In this document: positions 6,094-10,807 of the stretch, piece after piece | Numbering within the stretch: the first letter of the stretch is position 1 | Layout: each line of letters opens with the position of its first letter | Assembly (NCBI GenBank): GCA_030609125.1 | Contig: JAUWCW010000040.1 | Location: 1-10,807 of the forward strand | Length of the DNA stretch: 10,807 bases | Direction: 5' to 3' | From: JAUWCW01 sp030609125 [NCBI: Candidatus Rokuibacteriota bacterium] | GTDB lineage: Bacteria > JAUVQV01 | Translations under genes and position numbers: made by a program | Notes under the pieces: model-generated | Told to the model about the DNA's origin: nothing | The model's input: only the letters and a program-made list of their open reading frames with translations | Database searches by the model: none

Positions 6094-7203
6094 CTACTTC
6101 AACCTGCCCGCCACGCTGTTCTGGGAGATGTTCAGAAGTATCCCCACCCCTGCCAGGCTGATCACGAGGGAGGTGCCTCCATAGCTCAGAAACGGCATGG
6201 TCATGCCCTTGGTGGGGAGGAGGCCCGCCACCACCCCCGCGTTGAGAACGGCCTGGAGAAAGAGCGAAAACGTCAGGCCGAAGGCGAGGTACGTGCCGAA
6301 GAGATCCGGCGCTCTCAGGGCTATGCGCATCCCCCGCCAGAGAATCATCCCCAGAAGGCCCATGACCACCGCCAGCCCGGCGAAGCCGAGCTCCTCCCCG
6401 ATGACGGCCAGAACGAAGTCGGTGTGGGGAGCGGGGAGAAAAAAGAGCTTCTGCCGGCTCGCCGCCGGCCCCAGGCCCAGGACGCCGCCCCTGCCCAGGG
6501 CCAGAAAGGACTGGATGATCTGGAACCCGCTCCCGAACGGATCCTTCCAGGGATCCATGAACGAAAGGACGCGGGCCCGCTGGTACGGGTGCTGGGCGAT
6601 GGAGTAGATCACCGCCGGAAGGCCGCAGAGGGTTGCCAGGAGAAGATCCCGCTTCTTGACACCGCCCACGAAGAGGAGGGCGGCCATGGTTGCGCTCAGG
6701 GTCACCGCCGTTCCCAGGTCAGGCTCGAACATGATCAGCAGGAGGCAGAGCGCGAGAAAGACCAGCTCCGGCGCCAGGGCGACGACGCTCTTCTGGACCT
6801 GCTCCCTTTTCTTCACCAGGACGTGGGCCAGAAAAATGATGAGAGCGGGCTTGGCAAGTTCCGAGGGCTGGAACGTCAGAGGCCCCACCTCGATCCACCG
6901 GCGCACCCCGGCCCTGAGGCCGCCGAAGGGGGGGGCCAGCACGGCCAGGAGCAGGAGGACCGCCCCCGTGGCGATGATGACGGCGAAGTGGCGATAGTGG
7001 TGATAGTCGATGCGAAGTCCCAGCCAGAGGATCAGCGCGCCCACCGCCGACCAGAGGAGCTGGCGCTGCAGGTAGTAGTAGGGGTTCTTGAAGTCCCTGA
7101 GGGCAACGATGGCGCTGGCGCTGTATATCATGACGACCCCGACGCCGACCAGAATGGTGACGAGAACCAGGAGAAAGAAATCGGGGTGAGCCTTTCTCGG
7201 CAT
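6094..7203 (-). CDS. ftsW: Septal peptidoglycan glycosyltransferase FtsW
   Basis: FtsW is a SEDS-family multi-pass membrane protein that polymerises lipid II at the division site with its class B PBP partner (FtsI). The 369-residue product is almost wholly hydrophobic segments (about ten helices) and has the SEDS landmarks: VVMIYSASAI near the N-terminus, RRWIEVGPLTFQPSELAKPA, FMDPWKDPFGSGFQIIQSF (containing the Asp of the DPxGxGxQ loop thought to be catalytic), LPAPHTDFVLAVIGEELGF, and near the C-terminus LLPTKGMTMPFLSYGGTSL then NISQNS. The FtsW/RodA/SpoVE distinction rests on the dcw location. I chose ATG 7203 (MPRKAHPDFFLLVL), with GGCGG six bases upstream and the usual short N-terminus. 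ATG 7260 would add 19 residues (MRLQGGRELRPAPGKGRGV) and shorten the gap after murD to 19 bases; it remains possible. Confidence 0.96.
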   Translation of the reverse strand: MPRKAHPDFFLLVLVTILVGVGVVMIYSASAIVALRDFKNPYYYLQRQLLWSAVGALILWLGLRIDYHHYRHFAVIIATGAVLLLLAVLAPPFGGLRAGVRRWIEVGPLTFQPSELAKPALIIFLAHVLVKKREQVQKSVVALAPELVFLALCLLLIMFEPDLGTAVTLSATMAALLFVGGVKKRDLLLATLCGLPAVIYSIAQHPYQRARVLSFMDPWKDPFGSGFQIIQSFLALGRGGVLGLGPAASRQKLFFLPAPHTDFVLAVIGEELGFAGLAVVMGLLGMILWRGMRIALRAPDLFGTYLAFGLTFSLFLQAVLNAGVVAGLLPTKGMTMPFLSYGGTSLVISLAGVGILLNISQNSVAGRLK

Positions 7204-7279
7204 TACGCCCCGCCCCTTCCCCGGCGCCGGGCGGAGCTCCCGCCCGCCCTGCAGCCGCATCTGTTATCAACTCTCGATC

Positions 7280-8692
7280 TCACAGCTTCCGCACCTCATC
7301 CTGAAAGTGCCTTCCCCGCTCGGCATAGTCCCTGTAGCTGTCGAAGCTCGAGCAGGCGGGAGAGAGCAGGACCGAACCGCCGCCGCGGGCGGCGCGAACC
7401 GCCGCGGCAACAGCTTCCTCCATGCCGCCGGCGCGCACCGTTTCCACCACCCCGCCAAGCTCCCCCGCTATCCTTCCGGCGGCTTCTCCCATGACGATCA
7501 GCTTCGAGACCCGTCCCTCCATCAGGGGAACGAGCGGGCCGTAGCTCCCCCCCTTGTCCCGGCCTCCGGCGATGAGCACCAGAGGTTCCCTGAAGCCCGC
7601 CACGGTCCGTGCCGTCGCTCCCACGTTGGTCGCCTTCGAGTCGTCGTAATACCTCACGCCACCTCTTTCCCGGACGAACTCCGTGCGGTGAGGCAGCCCC
7701 CTGAATCTGCCCAGGGCACGCCGGACACTCCGGGCATCCGCGCCCGCCAGCATGGACAAGGCCGTGACGGCGAGGGCATTCTCCCAGTTGTGCTCACCCA
7801 CGATCCGCAGCTCATCAACGGGCATCACACGGCGGCCCGCTCCCCGCCCCAGCCGGGCATGAATCCACCCCCGGAAGAGATAGACCCCGAAAAGAGGCGT
7901 GATGCGACGGGAGAACCAGACCTTGCGGCTGCGGGCCCGGGAGGCGACCTCCCGCACAAGCGTGTCGTCCGCATTCAGCACGAGGTAGTCGTCGGGGCCC
8001 TGGTTTTCGAAGATCCTGGCCTTGGCGTCGACGTACTCTTCGAAGGTGCGGTAGCGGTCGAGATGGTCCTCGGAGATGTTGAGGAGAGCGGCTATCTCGG
8101 GACGGAAGGTTTCGATCCACTCCAGCTGAAAGCTGCTGATTTCCGCCACCACGTATTCCACTCCCTGCAGCCTGTCCACCTCGCCGATGAGGGGATTCCC
8201 GATGTTCCCTCCCACCCGTGCCGGGATGCGGGCCTCCTCGAGGACCTCGCCGACGGCCGTAACGGTGGTGCTCTTGCCGTTGGTGCCGGTTACGGCCATC
8301 ACCGGCAGCGGCATGAAACGGCTGGCCACTTCGACCTCACTCAGAACGGCGACTCCCGCCCTCTCGGCCTCGACGAGGAGGGGATCGTCCCGGCGCACTC
8401 CCGGCGAGGGGACAATGAGGTCCCGGGAGAGAAACGTCTCTCTCCGGTGCCCACCGAGTTCCTGCGCAACCGATTCCTCGAGCGTCCCCAGGTGGGGCTG
8501 CAGAAGCTCCCGGCCTCTCAGGTCGGTGACCGTCACGTCGGCGCCGCGGCGAGCGATGAAGTTGGCCGTGGCGACACCGGTTCTCGCCGCCCCGACGACC
8601 AGAATCCTCAGGCCCGCAACATCCAGGGCCGGACGAGTTCCGGCCCGGCGCGATTTGCCCGCCGGCGTCTTCGTCACCGCCCTTTTCTGCAT
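7280..8692 (-). CDS. murD: UDP-N-acetylmuramoyl-L-alanine--D-glutamate ligase MurD
   Basis: MurD adds D-glutamate to UDP-MurNAc-L-Ala using ATP in the cytoplasm. The 470-residue product has the N-terminal UDP-binding loop LRILVVGAARTGVA (28-41), DLIVPSPGV (91-99), the P-loop GTNGKST (136-142), GGNIGNPL, EISSFQLEWI, LNISEDHLDRYRTFEEYVDA, GEHNWENALAV, and the C-terminal-domain motifs YYDDSKATNVGAT, LIAGGRDKGG and LSPACSSFDSYRDYAERG. Compared with E. coli MurD there is a basic N-terminal extension of about 20 residues (MQKRAVTKTPAGKSRRAGTR), with no obvious function. ATG 8692 lies four bases after the stop of the small upstream gene; TAGG there may serve as the ribosome site. Upstream in-frame starts (8710, 8902) lack family resemblance and overlap the small gene. 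Confidence 0.97.
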   Translation of the reverse strand: MQKRAVTKTPAGKSRRAGTRPALDVAGLRILVVGAARTGVATANFIARRGADVTVTDLRGRELLQPHLGTLEESVAQELGGHRRETFLSRDLIVPSPGVRRDDPLLVEAERAGVAVLSEVEVASRFMPLPVMAVTGTNGKSTTVTAVGEVLEEARIPARVGGNIGNPLIGEVDRLQGVEYVVAEISSFQLEWIETFRPEIAALLNISEDHLDRYRTFEEYVDAKARIFENQGPDDYLVLNADDTLVREVASRARSRKVWFSRRITPLFGVYLFRGWIHARLGRGAGRRVMPVDELRIVGEHNWENALAVTALSMLAGADARSVRRALGRFRGLPHRTEFVRERGGVRYYDDSKATNVGATARTVAGFREPLVLIAGGRDKGGSYGPLVPLMEGRVSKLIVMGEAAGRIAGELGGVVETVRAGGMEEAVAAAVRAARGGGSVLLSPACSSFDSYRDYAERGRHFQDEVRKL

Positions 8693-8696
8693 CGGC

Positions 8697-8906
8697 CTAC
8701 TTGATATCATTCGTCCGCGGCGAGAAGGCAGAGAGGGGACCGCGGCCGCTCTCGACGTGTCGAACCGAATGCGTTTCGGTGTGCGCCACCCTGCCCGCCT
8801 CCACCCTGAACTTGTGGTAGCAGCCACCGTCCAGGACGAAGACCTGGCTTCCCTCCTGCACGTGCGGCACGATCGCTTCCAGTGCCCTATGGAGCTTTTC
8901 ACTCAT
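8697..8906 (-). CDS. Small unknown protein between mraY and murD
   Basis: I do not recognise this 69-residue protein. It starts MSEKLHRALEAIVPHVQEGS (likely one helix), then SQVFVLDGGCYHKFRVEAG (strand-like, with Cys29 and His31), then VAHTETHSVRHVESG with His42, His46 and His50 spaced four apart, and ends with a low-complexity SPRTNDIK. The Cys/His set could bind a metal, but this is only a suggestion. No signal peptide or membrane helix is seen. The gene looks real: ATG 8906 has GGAGGG (8914-8919) seven bases upstream, 54 of 69 codons end in G or C, and the TAG is four bases before murD, so the two are probably translated together. Nothing in the sequence ties it to wall synthesis except location. 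Confidence 0.7.
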   Translation of the reverse strand: MSEKLHRALEAIVPHVQEGSQVFVLDGGCYHKFRVEAGRVAHTETHSVRHVESGRGPLSAFSPRTNDIK

Positions 8907-8913
8907 CTTTTCA

Positions 8914-8919
8914 CCCTCC
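8914..8919 (-). promoter_or_regulatory. Ribosome binding site of the small mraY-murD gene
   Basis: GGAGGG seven bases before the ATG at 8906. This strong Shine-Dalgarno is the main sign that the 69-residue ORF is translated. Confidence 0.75.
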
Positions 8920-8922
8920 CTG

Positions 8923-8944
8923 CTGTTCCTGTTTTTCCCCTGTT
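8923..8944 (-). repeat. Three AACAG units in purine-rich leader
   Basis: In the 63-base gap between mraY and the small gene, the sense strand is nearly all purine and carries AACAG three times (8940-8944, 8929-8933, 8923-8927), mostly followed by G. It could aid translation initiation or be simple low-complexity sequence. I see no -10/-35 promoter and no hairpin here. Confidence 0.4.
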
Positions 8945-8969
8945 CTTTCCCAACCCCCGGCCCGAGCCC

Positions 8970-10052
8970 TTATCTCAGCTTGAGCGTGCTGAAACTCAGG
9001 AGCGCCAGAATGATGGCTATGATCCAGAAACGGACTATGATCTTCGGTTCCGGCCACCCCAGGAGCTCGAAATGGTGATGGAGGGGGGCCATCTTCAGCA
9101 CCCTCTTTCCCGATATCCGGTAGGCGACCACCTGTATCATTACCGAGACCGTTTCTATGACGAATATCCCCCCCACGAGCACGAGAAGCACCTCATGCTT
9201 GGAGATGATGGCCACCACCCCCAGGGCCGCGCCGAGAGCCAGCGAACCCATGTCGCCCATGAACACCGAGGCCGGGTAGGCGTTGTACCAGAGAAAGCCC
9301 ATGCCCGCCCCGAGGAGAGCGGCGCAGAAAACCGTCAACTCCCCCGCCCCCTCGACGTACACGATCTGGAGGTAGCGGGAGAAGTTCACGTTCCCCGCGA
9401 GGTAGACGACCACGGTGTAGAAGGCTCCGGCCACCAGGGTCGGCCCTATGGCCAGTCCGTCGAGCCCGTCGGTAAGGTTGACGGCGTTGGAGGCCCCGAC
9501 GACCACCAGGACAACGAAGGGGACATAGAACCATCCGAGATCGATGAGGACGCTCTTGAGGAAGGGGATGCTGATGCGGGTCTCGAAATGTCCTCCCGCC
9601 ACCTTGATGAGGCAGATGCCGAGAACCAGGGCAATCACCGCCTGGGCGGCGATCTTCCGGCGTCCCGAGAGGCCCCGGCTGGTCCCCTTGGAGATTTTCA
9701 GGTAGTCGTCGACGAAACCGATGGCGCCGAAACAGAGCGTCGTCAGCAGTGCCATCCAGACATAGACGTTGTCGAGTCGGGCCCAGAGGAGCGTCGAGAC
9801 GGTGATGGCCGCCAGGATGAGCGCCCCCCCCATGGTCGGCGTTCCCGCCTTGGCCTGGTGGCTCTTCGGCCCTTCCTTCCGGATTTTCTGCCCGATCTGA
9901 TGCCGCTGCAGCTTCTCGATCAGCCAGGGGCCGAGCATAAAACTCACCGCCAGGGCCGTGAGAGCGGCGTAGGCGGCGCGGAAGGTTATGTACTGGAAAA
10001 CGTTCAGGAGGGCAAAGTCGCCGTGCAGGGGATAAAGGAACTGGTAAAGCAC
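8970..10052 (-). CDS. mraY: Phospho-N-acetylmuramoyl-pentapeptide transferase MraY
   Basis: MraY is the integral membrane enzyme that transfers phospho-MurNAc-pentapeptide from UDP to undecaprenyl phosphate, making lipid I on the inner leaflet. The 360-residue product has the length of E. coli MraY and about ten hydrophobic helices. It begins MLYQFLYPLHGDFALLNVFQ, has KAGTPTMGG (68-76), catalytic Asp115-Asp116 in GFVDDYLK, ASNAVNLTDGLDGLAIGP (187-204), Asp267 in SVFMGDMGSLALG, and the His triad (325-327) in APLHHHFELLGW. The Asp numbering coincides with E. coli. The start is GTG at 10052, two bases after the murF stop, with AAGGAG (10061-10066) eight bases upstream inside the murF tail. A longer in-frame ORF exists upstream but overlaps murF and has no family match. 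Confidence 0.98.
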   Translation of the reverse strand: MLYQFLYPLHGDFALLNVFQYITFRAAYAALTALAVSFMLGPWLIEKLQRHQIGQKIRKEGPKSHQAKAGTPTMGGALILAAITVSTLLWARLDNVYVWMALLTTLCFGAIGFVDDYLKISKGTSRGLSGRRKIAAQAVIALVLGICLIKVAGGHFETRISIPFLKSVLIDLGWFYVPFVVLVVVGASNAVNLTDGLDGLAIGPTLVAGAFYTVVVYLAGNVNFSRYLQIVYVEGAGELTVFCAALLGAGMGFLWYNAYPASVFMGDMGSLALGAALGVVAIISKHEVLLVLVGGIFVIETVSVMIQVVAYRISGKRVLKMAPLHHHFELLGWPEPKIIVRFWIIAIILALLSFSTLKLR

Positions 10053-10054
10053 CG

Positions 10055-10807
10055 TTAGCGCTCCTTCCCTTTCAGGGTCCCATCGTCCTGCAGGCGCTGC
10101 AGGAGACGCTCCAGCCTCGCACCTCTCGATGCCTTGATCAGCACCAGGTCCCCGGGCTTGATCCATCCCTTCAGAAAGTCCGCCGCCTCCCCGGCTTTCC
10201 CGACGGCGCGGACCCGCTCACTCGCCATACCCGCGGCGGCGGCTCCCCCCGCAAGCTCTCCGGCGAAGCGGCCGACGGCTATGAGCAGGTCGATCCCGGA
10301 GTCGGACGCCTCCCGGCCGAGCTGCCGGTGGGCCTTCGCCGTTTCTTCTCCCAGTTCGAGCATGTCCCCGAGAACGGCGGCGCGGCGGCCCGAGCTCTCC
10401 ACGAGACTGAGCGAGTCGAGGGCGGCCCGCATCGACACGGGGTTGGCGTTGTAGGCGTCGTTGACAACCCGGATCCCTCCCTCAAAATCTATCACTGTAA
10501 AGCGCATGGGCAGCGGTTCGGCTGCTTCCAGCCCTTCCATGATTTCAGTGATGCCCGCACCGAGCGCGCAGGCGGCAGCCGAGGCCGCCAGGGCATTGCG
10601 GACGTTGTGCTCGCCCGGAAAGGATATCGACACCCGACCTGTTCCCGCGGGCGAGTGGAGGGTGAAAGAGGTCTCCGCCTCCCGGCAGACGATCTCTTTC
10701 GCCCGAACGTCCGCCCTGGCGTCGAGCCCGAAAGTCATTCTCCTCACCGTCACCGCTTTCAGGAGCGTCTCCGTCCAGGGATCGTCGGCATTCACCACCG
10801 CTGTTCC
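10055..10807 (-). CDS. murF: UDP-MurNAc-tripeptide--D-Ala-D-Ala ligase MurF (5' end cut by window edge)
   Basis: MurF adds the D-Ala-D-Ala dipeptide made by Ddl to UDP-MurNAc-tripeptide, completing the cytoplasmic precursor that MraY uses. Only the C-terminal 250 residues are here; the UDP-binding domain and the ATP P-loop lie beyond the window edge. Visible are VVNADDPW near the edge, FPGEHNVRNALAA, the Mur C-terminal signature NDAYNANPVSMRAAL, VLGDMLELGEETAKAHRQLG, and the closing LIKASRGARLERLLQ. The combination of YNANP and GDMLELG distinguishes MurF from MurE. It ends with TAA two bases before mraY, whose ribosome site lies inside its last codons. The expected upstream neighbour is murE. 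Confidence 0.97.
   Translation of the reverse strand, partial: GTAVVNADDPWTETLLKAVTVRRMTFGLDARADVRAKEIVCREAETSFTLHSPAGTGRVSISFPGEHNVRNALAASAAACALGAGITEIMEGLEAAEPLPMRFTVIDFEGGIRVVNDAYNANPVSMRAALDSLSLVESSGRRAAVLGDMLELGEETAKAHRQLGREASDSGIDLLIAVGRFAGELAGGAAAAGMASERVRAVGKAGEAADFLKGWIKPGDLVLIKASRGARLERLLQRLQDDGTLKGKER
10061..10066 (-). promoter_or_regulatory. Ribosome binding site deciding the mraY GTG start
   Basis: AAGGAG, eight bases before GTG 10052, embedded in the murF end (Lys-Glu-Arg-stop). It supports the GTG start that gives the family-length 360-residue MraY. Confidence 0.8.

Noticed and set aside
6064-8704. Other long + strand ORFs opposite ftsW and murD (476 and 465 codons)
   Set aside because: Same reason: shadows of membrane-protein and Mur-ligase codons with charged, repetitive translations.
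8187-10058. A 623-codon + strand ORF opposite mraY and murD
   Set aside because: It is antisense to two clearly real genes; its product is Arg/Pro/His-rich and low in hydrophobic structure, as expected for the shadow of GC-rich coding DNA. No ribosome site or domain is recognisable.
1-10807. Terminators, tRNA, CRISPR, insertion sequences or phage genes
   Set aside because: No hairpin followed by a T run, no repeat-spacer pattern, no transposase or integrase motif and no tRNA-like fold was seen; gene junctions are too tight to hold them.

Overview
This window is an ordinary but well preserved stretch of a bacterial dcw (division and cell wall) cluster. Every gene is on the minus strand, so transcription runs from high to low coordinates. 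In transcription order it holds murF (5' end missing), mraY, a small unknown gene, murD, ftsW, murG, a second small unknown gene, murC, murB, ddl, ftsQ and ftsA (3' end missing). DNA is GC-rich, with mostly G/C third codon positions. The order murF-mraY-murD-ftsW-murG-murC-murB-ddl-ftsQ-ftsA and the form of FtsA and FtsQ point to a Gram-negative bacterium. My best guess is a deltaproteobacterium in the broad sense (Desulfobacterota or Desulfuromonadales-like), inferred from gene order and protein style and not from any database search.

The genes work as one pathway. MurC, MurD and MurF add amino acids to UDP-MurNAc, which MurB produces. Ddl supplies D-Ala-D-Ala for MurF. MraY moves the finished pentapeptide precursor onto undecaprenyl phosphate, MurG adds GlcNAc to make lipid II, and FtsW with its partner penicillin-binding protein polymerises it at the septum. 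FtsQ and FtsA are division-machine proteins. MurE, FtsI and FtsZ probably lie just outside the window.

Region by region: 8970-10807 is murF/mraY; 8697-8969 is a 63-base purine-rich leader and a 69-residue unknown protein; 4982-8692 is murD-ftsW-murG; 4702-4977 is a 91-residue unknown protein with a P-loop-like GxxxxGKS string; 596-4720 is murC-murB-ddl-ftsQ, joined by successive four-base stop/start overlaps; 520-595 is the ftsQ-ftsA junction with a short inverted repeat and a possible 12-codon leader ORF; 1-519 is ftsA. Gaps are tiny. I see no rRNA, tRNA, CRISPR, insertion sequence, phage gene or convincing terminator, and no stretch over 300 bases lacks a gene.

I do not see an exciting new system. 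The points most worth a second look are the two small genes inside the cluster, the possible leader ORF coupled to ftsA, and an 11-G run inside ftsQ.
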